Origin: Bugula neritina
Lineage: Eukaryota > Bryozoa > Gymnolaemata > Cheilostomatida > Bugulidae
Length of the DNA stretch: 60,000 bases
NCBI GenBank assembly: GCA_964035545.1
Contig: OZ037766.1
Coordinates: 27,326,673 to 27,386,672 of the forward strand
Direction: 5' to 3'
The notes under the pieces are model-generated. The model did not search any database and was not told where the DNA came from. It saw only the letters and a list, made by a program, of their open reading frames with translations. The position numbers and the translations under genes were made by a program. Each line of letters opens with the position of its first letter. Positions within the stretch are counted from its first letter, which is position 1. Positions 48,736-60,000 of the stretch are shown here, one piece after another.

Positions 48736-50450
48736 GTAAGATAATCATAATGATAATCAATATCATAATCATAATCATTTAATGTGATAATCATAATGAT
48801 AATGATAAACTTAAAGTTAAAGTAAGACTAAAACTTAAACTAAAAGTAAAAAAGAAACCCGAATTGTTCGAGATTTTACTATAAGTATAAAATTAAATAT
48901 ATTTATTTATAAACATTAACTTAACTACAACTTCAACTTGAACAAGTTTTACTGAATTTTAGTTATAACTAAACTAAGACTACAAGTACAAGTTGAAGTA
49001 TAACTATAAGTATAAGTATATTGTCCAGTAGGAGTAATAATGATGAAGTTAGTATTTATATAATAATAAATACCAAACTCCTGTAACTCTAAGAGTAAGA
49101 TTAAGTTTTTGTATAACTATCAATAGAAACTGAAAGTCTATTCAATAATATTACAGCATAGCACATCAACATGACAGTTCCCGCGTATTGATCAACGATA
49201 CTAAATGAAACTGCCGAATTTAGCAACGTTTTACGCTAAAGATCACAAGTAAGCTGCAGTGTGTCCTAGCCTACTTACGATAAAAATCGGCTCGAATACG
49301 ACTATCACTCTAATTGTTTAAAGTATAATGTTGTCATAACAACACAGTCTCGCACAAAACCATGTTGATATATTACATTATGCACTCCGACCTTTTGCCC
49401 AAAACCTCAACTCTGCCGTCATTTATCAAGCATTTATTATGCAACCCTTAAAAAAAATATTTTTTTCAACAGCTACCATAAAATGGCAAACAAACACACT
49501 TTTATATTTACAGTTGAAATGTCCAGCACGAGTTTAATATATGTTGTTAAAAAGTGACAAATTATAAAACTTTTTATTTCAAAAATGTTAAAAAGATAAA
49601 GGGATAAAAGTAATGTAGAAACATATTTGAATTTAATGTAGGGTCCGCAACAACATGAATAAATTTTACCTTTAACTAATTAAGAAATTAGGTATGAAAC
49701 AGCTTAGCCTGTAAGTTGAAAGAAAAAGAGAAATAAAATAGAACATTAATGAACAAAATATCAATTACATGGTAAAAATGTTACCTAATGTTGCATAGCA
49801 ATTAGTATTGTTCTGATGAACATCAACAATTTAAAATCTTACAGCACATAATAAAAACATATAATAATATAGAACACAGTAATGGCAATACAGTTCAATA
49901 AAAAATGTGACCCCTTATATGGACCATGTACTACTATTTAAGGAGAATAAGAATTTAAATATCTGTATAAAGAGGTTCTGAAATGAAGCTTCTATTATAA
50001 AAAAGCAAACTAAATATACACTTTTTTAAGTATTCAGTAATGCTAAACTTCACAACAATTTTTTTAATATTGAGTCAAACAGACACACCGACAGAGGAAA
50101 GAAATCATGATTCATTTCCTTTCTAGCTGGTGCCAGGCACTTTGCATGGCACATGAGGTTTACACATTTCTTCAGAAGGTTTTCTAGATGCTAACAATTA
50201 AAGCAAGAAGGAATTCATTACATAATTCTCTAAGCCTCTAGTGTAGTCTGTATACATGCAGATGAGTTCTCTTCGATAGGTTCTGCGCAGAGTTCATATG
50301 CTAGTCAATTTTGTCAAATATTTGGCTGCCGCATTGCCAACATACTTTGTACAGAGTTGAATAAGTATATAACTGAACTGTCCATAAGGCAGTTTAACCG
50401 AAGATCTCACTCACGGCAGCGTCAATATAGCAGCAGCTTAGCAAAGGCTC
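48736..50450. other. Spacer between POLD3 and RING-ligase genes
   Basis: Degenerate ATAATC and TATAAG repeat words to about 49030, then AT-rich DNA expected to hold the 3' UTR of the RING ligase. No gene seen. Confidence 0.5.
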
Positions 50451-53400
50451 TCACTCAGCTGGTGCTGACGTAGAGGGAGTTGGATTGTTGAGTAAACTTT
50501 GCTGCTCAGCAGCAACGAGTTGCTGGTGAGATATGGTGAGAGTGGGAGGTGGGTTTTCTATTTGTATGGTTGTGTTAGGAGGCAAGTCAATATGATTTGG
50601 TACGTGAAGGAAAAAGTTCTGTCCGTCTGTTAGTAATTGACTCCCTTGTATAACTTGACTTCCTGTAGGATAAATATTTACATCATTACGGCATTTCAAT
50701 ACTAGTAATATAAGGGCATCAGCAATAGCTGAGCTTAGCAATATTGTAGGTTACTTTACTCTGACGAAATCAATTCCAAGACTACTGCTACTACTACAAT
50801 TACTATTAATACTACTATTTATACTGCTACTGCTGCTACTGCTAATACTACCACTACCACTGTTACTACTACTGTTGCTTTTACTACTACTACTACTACT
50901 ACTACTGCTATTACTACTGCTGCTGCTGCTACTACTATTGCTGCTGCTGCTACTACTGTTGCTTCTACTACTGTTGCTTCTGCTACTGCTGCTTCTGCTG
51001 CTGCTACTACTGTTGCTTCTACTACTACTGCTGCCGTCGCCAAAATTTCCACTGCCACTACTACTATCACCATCAGTTTTACAGCTACTACCACTGCTAC
51101 AACCAGGTTTCACTAATATAACATTTTTTTGTAATTGGGTTAAGAAAATACTGACCCCAATACTGACTGCCATCTCCAGCTGGTTCATTGAAACCAGATA
51201 TAGGCTGGGAATCTGATAATAAATGTTGATGACCATCGGGGGTCATATCTGTTAGCTCTGTGGCCTCCTGAAACATTGGAAACTCGCAACAGTTACACAG
51301 CTAACACCGAAAATAGACTATGACAATATTATATGTGAACTTTCAACTCAAACCCCAAACTCTTGGCATATGTGACTTACCGTAAGGTGTATTAATAATA
51401 GAAATATTTGCTTTTGAAGAATGGGCTGTAGTGTTATGAGTGAGATACATAATATGTACAATTTCTGTTTTTTAAAAATTACCTTGCTAAAATTCAAGCT
51501 TTGAGGCATCAATAAACCAACAAAAAATAAAGAATAGTCAACATTGTTAAAGTCACATACTATAGTAGTAAAGGCAGTACAGAGCTTAAGATTTATTTAC
51601 GTGGAAAACGGTTCAGATTGAATGCTGTCTATTGAACGGTCCAGTGAAGATAGATCTGAATCGTTTAGGCCTTAGGGCCACGGACCAGTTTGACCAAACT
51701 AATCAACCAGGTTCCAAATAAATTGTCATTCATGTTATTCTTTATGATGAGATCAATTTAATTAGCAAAAATTGCTGGGATATTGCAGAGTAAAAATAAC
51801 TCCAAAAGTGAAATGAGCTGATTAGCCCAAAACTCATTGCTTCATCAACAATAAAAATATGATTAATAGCCGAACATGTTTTGCCTCCAAAATCCATCAT
51901 TATTAAAATATCTGTATACAATGGATTCATTGTAAATTGTAATTTCAATTTGCTGGTTCTATCAAGTGGAGAAAAGTAAAAAGACATTATACAACTGATA
52001 CTGTAACGCATACCACATGGTAGACACCTGCATGCATGTCTATTTCTGCCAGCTTTGTTTAATATAAACAAACTCTCCACAAGGTCACCGCAAGGTTAGA
52101 TGTAAAACTTATTGAATTAAACACTTTATCAAAGATTGGCTTTTATAATGTTAAGAATTTTATTTTTTATTTCTATTCATTTTATTAAGAAGTAGTGATG
52201 GAATTATTGCAACCTGTGTGAAGTTAAAGCAACTAAAAAGCACACAGTGTGGTGTTGATGCATAAAAATCAAAGTGAAGACTACAGAGTGATTAACAAAG
52301 GGAGGGGCATTCAACCACCCGCTGTTACTTCAGCATAGCTGAAGATCCTACCAGCTAAACTTGCATAATTTTCCCATATGCTGTTGCAAAGGTTGGAAAA
52401 TTAGGCTAAAAATGATTAGTTTTGCTATAGTCAAGAGACACAACTCCTAAACAATTAAGAGTTATCTATCCTATACTCACTGCTTCATCATCCTCCGGCG
52501 CATTATGTTTCATGCCGCGTATACTAGTGTCTGTGGCCACAAGAATATCTCCGTGACAGTTGGGACAGGAGCGGTTATGTATCAGCCAATCGTCTACACA
52601 GCTTTTGTGGAACTTATGGCTATTTAAAAATATGTAAGACTATGAAGAGAAACAATATGTTGAGCTGTAGATACAGCATAGATAATTAGAAAAACAATAG
52701 AAATAGAGTGTAGATACAGCATAAGTAGAGAGGAAAACTATAGAAATAGAGTGTGTCTGCTGAAGGAATCAGCAGACACAAAAGCACAGTTAATGCATAA
52801 TATTGTCACATAATCTTCTCTAACATAACCTACTGTACATGATAGTGCCATGTTTACTTAACGTTATATCAAATAAGGAGCATGGCAGCCACCCGTGTTA
52901 AATCAGGAGAGTAGATAAACTTGGCACTGTTGATGAACACGAAGTAGGGCGTGTTGTTTGAGCCTATGCAGTAAACAAGCTCATCAGTGTATATAATACT
53001 AAACTAGATCTTGAAGCATATGATGCATTGTACTAGTACCAAGTTAAAATTATACTACAGTTCGTAGTATGATATTAGTAGGAAATTGTGAAACAGAGAT
53101 TCTAGAAGCTTGAACCTGGCGATCAATTGTGACTGACAATCCCACTTTAATTAAGAAAATATTTTTATTTGCTAAAAACTCTTGTCAGCTAGAAACGTTT
53201 ACTAGTATTTGACTCTAAACTTATGTTATCAATGATAAACTACATTATTCATGAAATGTGAGTCATAGTGAATCACAAATTTGTAATTTTATACTTTACA
53301 ATATGTGACTAATACTGTAATATAGCTATATTTGCTATGATAGTAAAGGTTATACATACTGGCATGGCAACTCTCGGATTATCTCCCCTTCCAGTAGAGA

Positions 53401-56400
53401 TTCTAAACAGTAGGTACAGTCTTGCTGGTTATCAGGCTGTAATTCCTGCAAAGTAATTCCCAAGATTTACATTCAATCAACATGAGAGAAAGAGAAGATA
53501 ATTCCTTTTCTTCCAAAACGTTACTTAGTTTTTTAGCAATGTTTGATTAACTTACAAAACACACACTTTTCTTGACTTTCAAGGTGATTCATATTTAATT
53601 ATATACATAATATATTATACAAATTTAGGACTTGAAGAATATCATGACATTCTGATAAAACTAAACAATTGAATTTATGAATAATTCAGTTCAAACTCAT
53701 AAGCTTGGTGTACTTCCACCAGGAGAACCATAGCAAATGCCATAGCCTCAGCAAATGCAATAGCCCTAGCCCCTACCTCATCCCCGGGCTGTATCACTCT
53801 CTCCCCAATCTTCTTGAGTGCCTTCTTAGCTGCCTTCTGCAGTTTCAGCTGCCGAGCAACTTGTTTGTTGGAGTTTCGATGTTTCTACACAACATACAAG
53901 ATGCAATAACTCCCAAATGCCAATATGAAGCAACTAAGAAACAAAATTAAGAAGCTATCTATGCCACAAATGATATACTATCTTGTAACACTATCAACAG
54001 TATACTATCACGATTTATGCAGTTGCAATTTTATACTACTTTATTTTTGTAGTTGCTTACTCAATACACAAATTCTATACATTTTTAAAACACACAAATA
54101 CATCAAAAAAACAATTTCAAGAACTAATAAAAATTGGAAATTAAGTCGACTGTCATAAAGCTGGAGATTTGGTAAGTATTTCATTTGCAAGAAAATCCTT
54201 TCACAATATTATTGATATACATTGTATAGAGTTATATTTGTAAGTATTATTTAATACAAAAATCCTACCAACATTAGATGAGTATTCAACATGATACAAT
54301 ACCTGTAAATGGTAAATTACAATAAAAATACCTGGAAATAGTAGATTAAGATAAAAATACCTGGAAATAGTAGATTACAAGCCAGGTTAGAGATAATGAC
54401 ATGATGACAATGAATGTGATGGTAACAATTGTCACGGTCATCGGCGGTTTTGTGTCTTTCTCTGCCTCACAATGCTGCAATGAAATGACTCCATATAATT
54501 ATACTGTATATAAATCTATAATATTACATGTGAATACACCACCTATGACCACATACAATGAAAGCATCTATGATGATATTAAGTGCTGGAAGATGTATTT
54601 TCAGTTTGTTCTGTAATGTTTAGTTTAAAAAGATTTCTTTATTTCACAAGTGGGGAACTTCTCATGTTATCAATATATACCAAAAACTGCATTTTGGTGA
54701 CACATGGCATTGTGTTGGTGGCAAGAATAATTTAGTAAACAAAACACAAACAGCTTTAGAAAAAAAAACTATAAGTCAAAAAGCTGATCGAGTATTTACG
54801 GCAGTTAGGCCACTCATCAAGTTAGACCACCCATTAAGTTAGGCCACCATCCGAGATGCTTATTATAGTGAAGAGGTGGTCTTACAGATACAATTAGAGA
54901 AGTGGAATAGTAAATATTAGCAACACTTACACTGAATGATATGTTGGCATATATTTGGGTAGTGTATGGTAATTTACTGGAGGTAAGATGATCATTCCAG
55001 TACTGTAGAAGTTGTTCAAACAGCAGTATATTCCCACCAACTGAGCTGTTTATCATAATAGTAACTAGACTACTAGCTACAAACAACACATTGAACTTTA
55101 ACCCCACAGTTACACAAGTGACAATATTTTGCAGGTTGATTGTGAAAATTTCGGCATGCTAGTATCATACAATATTAGTGATAACCACCATTGAAATCTT
55201 ACTCACAAACATTAGGTAGCAAATTAATGATGACTAATAAACAAACATAATAGATTTTAAAGTTGCCGTGAGTGCTAAATCAAAAGTTATCACAGGGAAG
55301 TGCTGAAAATGAAACAGGCACATTGGAATGTAGAGAGAGAGTTAGCTGTGTGTAACATATTAACTGGTGAGTGAGTGCATCCTTGATAGGCTTAAGTCGA
55401 ATCACTGCTAAACTGTAATATGAACTTGATACTCTACTAACAAGAATGAGAGTCAGCACTATTAGCTGGCACAGCGCCAGAATGTGGGCACAGTCAATGA
55501 CAGGGTCATCTACACACTCAAAAGGCATATATTGATTACGGTGCATATTTTATTGAATAAAACAAATGTTGAAATAATTGAATATAAATAGTGTTTATTG
55601 ATCAAAGGAATGCAAACCTTGCATTACTCTACGATCTATTGTGAGTTGACTGAATTGTAGAGATTTAATACACATGCTCGTTATATAATATGTCAAAGAG
55701 AATAGGGTAATAGCTGCTTATTTCTTGAGTACAAGTGTATCAAATAACCAGCTATGTACTGTGGAAATGTTTATTGAGCAAGAAAAATTAAATCTATAGA
55801 ATGCCAAAAACTCTCAATTTGCTGTTGTAGGCACACGATTTAGAGTATGAATCTTATAAACTTTCCACAGCTAGTGCATGACTGCCAAATCAAAGAATTT
55901 CAATCAGCCAGAAATGAATTCCACTACAAGGAAAACTTGTGAAACACAGCAGCAGCATTATTAAAAACAGGTTAGGGCAGCTTATAAGCAAGTTTATATA
56001 CTGAAATTCCTAGGAATGCAGAGAATGCAAAGTTTCAGTGTACATCAGTAGTCGTGGCATTTACAGTTGAATAGAAACACAGTGGTGAAAATTGCATTTG
56101 ATATCAGAGGACTTTTGAATTTAAAATTCTGATTTTTTATGGGAATTTAGTCAAGCCTTGCTAGGGCCATTGCTTTTACTGTGAGGTACATTTTTGAGCA
56201 TGTCACTATTGATAGACTTTAGTAACACAGATGACCATATTCTAGAATCTAGTAGAAAGTGGCTACTACTAGTGGAAAGTTACTCATTTTACTGAAAAAT
56301 GGTTGCTGGCCCCAGAACAGTTCTCTACTATCAGCTAATTCAGAGGATCAGCTAAAAACTGAGCTATATTCAAATATCGGTCAGATGTTATGCTCCACAA

Positions 56401-59400
56401 TTTGAACTGCCACAAAACCAACATAGTATAACACCAGATGAAGCCTCTCTGTTGAATCTCAGCAGTCAGAATGAGAAGAAAAACTGGCTGCTTCAAACTC
56501 CGAACAGGATCTCCATCCTGGCAACCGACTTAAGTCTTGAATGAAGACGGCGATATAAGGGGATGCTGGGGAATGACTCGAACCAACTACAGACAGCTGG
56601 CCGAGATCCCAGACTAGAATGTGTAGAGTCTAAAGCAGCGCCCAAAGGAAACATAACAAACATTGATGTCTTCTGCCAAAACAAATAGCTACTAGGCCTA
56701 TTAGAGTAGTTAGTTTAGCAAATAACACCCTGGCATGTGACAGTAAAATCACATCGAAACAATTATAAAAATAAACATATAGAAGACTAGACTCTGGTCG
56801 AATAGTGAGTGGATAAAAACTGTTTATGAGAGAGTTATGGTCTCCGTGAACAGGTGAAGAACCAAGAGAGCTAAAATCGATACTAGATAAAATATAGATA
56901 TCAGTTCAATGTTTCGAGCCTATACTAGTGGTAAATACTAAATACCTTTGACAAGACATGAACAGAACACGCTGCTAATTACTGCTGGCTTTGTTTGACC
57001 CCACGCTGACATTGCATGGGAGCAAGGTCATTAAGAGTGTTAGTCTCAGAACCACACTTGGCAGTGTCGAAAAGAGAAGCAGCCTGGAAAGACGCATTTA
57101 TTTAAAAAATATTTATGTCAAGTTGAAATTTGCCATTTTCACAGCTATTGATGTAATAATAAAAGTTGCCACAGAGTTTGAGATGGCACCAGCGAGGTCT
57201 AAACATCTGGTGCATGACCCAAAGATCTCGGCATTATTACAATAATTGATTACATTCAAAATGATGAAAACCTAAGTAGTGAATGTATTAGTTCGACAGT
57301 AGAGTGTGACATATATAATCAGCAGCTAGAACAATAGAGCAATGCCCAAACTTACCGTCAAAATCCATGATAACCATCTTCTGGTCCGGGGTGTTGTATA
57401 CGACGAAGCCGTCAGCGCTGTGGTTGACCACAGAGTTCATCAGTTTGTCTGTAAACCGACAGTTCCCTCTCCTAATAAACGCCAGCCAGCGCTCGCCTAC
57501 AACCAGACGATAAGCATCCAAGAGCCAGCAGATAAATTCATACCTCAATGGATGATGCAATAAATATTACAGAACCAGGTTCTCAAGGTTTTTATTGCAT
57601 GTTGCTAACAGATCCTATACAGTTTGCTGTAGTCATTAAGTGATTATATTTTATAGTAAACATAGAGTTGAGAAACTGCAGTGTTTATAGTAGTATAACT
57701 ACTATTAGATACTTTGTTAGCATTGGGCATCTCTACACTGATTCATCTGGTGGTATTTAGAGCTCACCTTAATTCAACTGGTAATCCTGAGGGCTTACCT
57801 TCATTCACCTGGCAATACTGAGAGCTCACCTTAACTCAACTGGTAATCCTGAGAGCTTACTTTGACTCACCTGGTGATACCGATAGCTTACTTTGACTCA
57901 CCTGGTGATACCGATAGCTCACCTTGACTCACCTGGTGATACCGATAGCTCACCTGAAGGAGGGAGGTGATCTTCATGAAGTGTCCCCTCACAGCCATGG
58001 TCCATGTAATCTTCGTATAAGTCAGAGTGGTTGTTTTTAGTTCTGAACACAACAAGTCGTGCAAACTCTGGCGTAGTCATGCTGCCCAGACCGTAGAGAC
58101 CAACTGTACTCAGAGATATATTCTATAAGAGATATTTTAGATGAATGAAATATGGCAGTTTTCCATCTCTAAGCAACAGATGGACGGTGGGTATTTAATT
58201 CACGCCCTTACATAACAAATTACTGAAGAAAAACCTAAAGCTACTGGCGCTCCTGTGACTCGTCTTCTAAACTGTGAATGGCGCAGCGGCTCTAGAGAGT
58301 AGATGTAGTAGAAGGAAAACATCATAAGCCGAAGTTCTTAAATTATCTTTACAAATTTTGGTTTATAGTTTGAGCAGAGAAAATTGTGAGATAAAATAAA
58401 CTTATTTACGGTATTTTTCAGGTAGAATGCAGGCTTTTCCCCATTCTTTACTACTGTACTTACTCCAGAGAGATGGCATTGTAGTGAAAAAAGAAACGCC
58501 CGTGTACTATATGAGAAATTTAGCAGAAAAAACAGGATTTCAACCCAGCACTAAAATCTATTAGGAAACTTTTAAAACTGAGGCAGAGGGGGAAATCATA
58601 ATACTTTAAAGAACTACTTTAAAATGTCTAACAGGTACTTATGAGGAAGAGCTAACAGCCAATTTGTTCCCTCAACTCATGTAAAAATATGAACTGCTTA
58701 AACTATGTTGGGTTGTCAAAAAATAGCTTCGAAATATAAATTATTAAAATACTTGGTTATTCCAGAAAAGTAGGTTCACACACTTTTGCATCAGTATTTA
58801 GGCGACACAGCAAAGCAAGTGTAAATTGAATTAGAATCCTATAAATATAGAGCAGACAGGCTGGTGACCATCACATGACCCCCATGGCTTTCTATATGAG
58901 ATGTTAATCGCCAGGGAGATTAGCAGTGTTAAAACTTAAGGAGAAGGGTAGAAAGGGTAGCCTTATTCTATTACTAATACTGCTTGAACTGAGAGGAGTA
59001 TTACGTGTGTATATAAAATAATTAGCACTGCCTACATAAATAATACATTACTATCAATGACTATGAGGCAGCAATATACACACGATTCTATAAGATTAAT
59101 AACTAGCAGCTTTGATTGGGCTCATAGACACGTGATGCTGACCTTGGCAACATTCCAACATGAACAAACTACCCATGATGGTGATTCTAACTCTAATTAC
59201 GTTTATTATGAAGTATGTTATAATGAAATTATTCATTACAACTAGTACTATGATAGACCTAATATACCAGCTAAGAGATGTACTGTATAAACAAGGAGGC
59301 CATTAGTAGAATAACCTACCATAAGAGTTGCACTAACAGCAGGTCTACTCTGTAGTGCAGCTGAACTATGAAGAGTAAAACTTTTAACTCAAAAGATTTT

Positions 59401-59873
59401 CTTTTTCACTTTTGTGTTATTGTAGACAATTTTCTTTCAGAGATATTCAAATTGCGACATTTCTACATTGCCAAATTTATTAAGAAAATCAGAAGCTAAA
59501 CTAATCAACCAGTTACAACTGATATACAGATGTAGGATCGACTACTTGAGTAGAAAAACTTAGCGAAATGATTGACTCACTCGATTTTCTGGAGCTACCG
59601 GCGTCATGACCCCATTAATCATAGTGCAGCGGTCCAACTCACACAACAGGTCATAGGGCACCTTGTCTATGAAGGTGTAGGAACCATTCTTATTCTTAAT
59701 ATATACGCCGAGTTTACCCCACGGGGTGCACTCATCTAAACGACTTCTCAGTTCATCTAGAGTAGGCGGGGCATCATCGGAAGGGGATGAATTTGACGTG
59801 CTCCCAGACAAGCACGTGATGAAGAAAATGATCCAAAAAAACAATTTTTTCATCATTTTTTTTCCAGGTCTAG
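50451..59873 (-). CDS. Goliath/RNF13-type PA-TM-RING E3 ubiquitin ligase
   Basis: Ten coding exons join in phase to 500 residues: 59856-59581, 58122-57954, 57496-57356, 55076-54931, 54474-54361, 53884-53777, 53445-53360, 52619-52481, 51267-51156 and 50662-50451 (TGA). A signal peptide (MMKKLFFWIIFFITCLSGS) is followed by a luminal region with PA-domain features (WLAFIRRGNCRF, DGFVVYN). One TM helix follows at about 255-278 (TIVTITFIVIMSLSLTWLVI), then a basic stretch ending KKIGERVIQPGDE as in RNF13/Goliath. The RING-H2 ligands are Cys328, Cys331, Cys346, His348, His351, Cys354, Cys365 and Cys368. The tail is Pro/Gln/Ser-rich. Such ligases sit in endosomal membranes and ubiquitinate cargo or regulators. 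The start was chosen at the MM before the signal peptide; an acceptor at 59874 opens the exon 17 bases upstream. Introns are large and carry a CTA/CTG array and two splice-donor duplications. Confidence 0.92.
50780..51104. repeat. CTA/CTG trinucleotide array in RING-ligase intron
   Basis: Mixed CTA, CTG, TTG and CTT triplets. It lies between exons 51267-51156 and 50662-50451, whose phases join correctly without it, so the Ser-rich frame through it is intron. Confidence 0.9.
54301..54381. repeat. 29-bp triplication spanning the TM-exon donor
   Basis: Three copies of a 29-bp unit (starts 54301, 54330, 54359). On the minus strand each reads CTACTATTTCCAG/GTATTTTTA or a close variant, so the exon end and its GT donor are repeated. 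The copy next to the exon is the one that fits the TM exon 54474-54361. Confidence 0.8.
57744..57953. repeat. 31-bp minisatellite starting at a splice donor
   Basis: About 6.7 copies of a 31-bp unit. On the coding (minus) strand each unit carries GGTGAGC-like and AGGTGAGT-like sequences. The first copy begins exactly at the 5' splice site of the RING-ligase exon 58122-57954. Copies nearest the exon are the most alike. Confidence 0.85.
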
Positions 59874-60000
59874 CTAAAACATAAATATGCCTAGAAATTT
59901 TACAATGAAATGACAAACTTAGAACCAATACCGTTTAACTCATAACTGTTAGAAAAAAAAGACTTCAGACAATATGGTTATAATATTTTATGAATCGACT

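Noticed and set aside
50751-51236. Ser-rich open frame on the minus strand
   Set aside because: It is exon 51267-51156 in another frame plus intronic CTA/CTG array; the flanking exons join in phase without it.
56493-56684. Minus-strand frame of 63 codons in a RING-ligase intron
   Set aside because: Not phase-compatible with neighbouring exons and not recognisable.
57342-57563. Plus-strand frame of 73 codons
   Set aside because: Antisense of the PA-domain exon 57496-57356.

Overview
The window is nuclear DNA from an invertebrate animal. It is AT-rich, its genes are cut into many short phase-consistent exons with GT-AG introns, and it carries animal gene families: a Rap2 GTPase, MARVEL-domain tetraspan proteins, UFM1, POLD3 and a PA-TM-RING ubiquitin ligase. 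It also has abundant microsatellites, MITEs and a LINE scrap. I see no operons, tRNAs, rRNAs or CRISPR arrays. The species cannot be fixed from the sequence. Exon boundaries were worked out by hand from reading frame, intron phase and splice motifs.

Layout. 63-3207 (+): 3' part of an unrecognised Lys/Ser-rich gene. 4527-6911 (-): Rap2-like GTPase. 6.9-16.3 kb: gene desert with a two-kilobase block of degenerate short repeats and a 416-bp MITE with a target-site duplication. 16369-19147 (+) and 26258-29928 (-): two MARVEL-domain paralogues facing each other tail to tail, with UFM1 (-, 21337-23759) between them. 33599-40359 (-): a secreted NHL-type beta-propeller protein that I cannot name. 42282-48070 (-): POLD3, the third subunit of DNA polymerase delta. 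48.4-48.7 kb: a LINE reverse-transcriptase remnant. 50451-59873 (-): a Goliath/RNF13-type E3 ligase with signal peptide, luminal PA-like region, one TM helix and a RING-H2 finger.

The genes do not form a pathway; they are ordinary neighbours. Two act in ubiquitin or ubiquitin-like conjugation (UFM1, the RING ligase), one in DNA replication, one in small-GTPase signalling, and two in membrane organisation.

Most notable: (1) inside an intron of the second MARVEL gene, between two (AT)n tracts, lies a near-perfect palindrome with 113-bp arms. Each arm encodes a complete type I hammerhead ribozyme on its outward-reading strand (27379-27427 + and 27292-27340 -). (2) At least three introns carry short tandem duplications whose unit contains the authentic 5' splice site, and a fourth duplicates a 3' splice-site region, so several intronic minisatellites here are anchored at exon-intron borders. 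(3) The first MARVEL copy has a TGA exactly where the second has a Trp codon, while their 3' ends, including intron and UTR, remain nearly identical.
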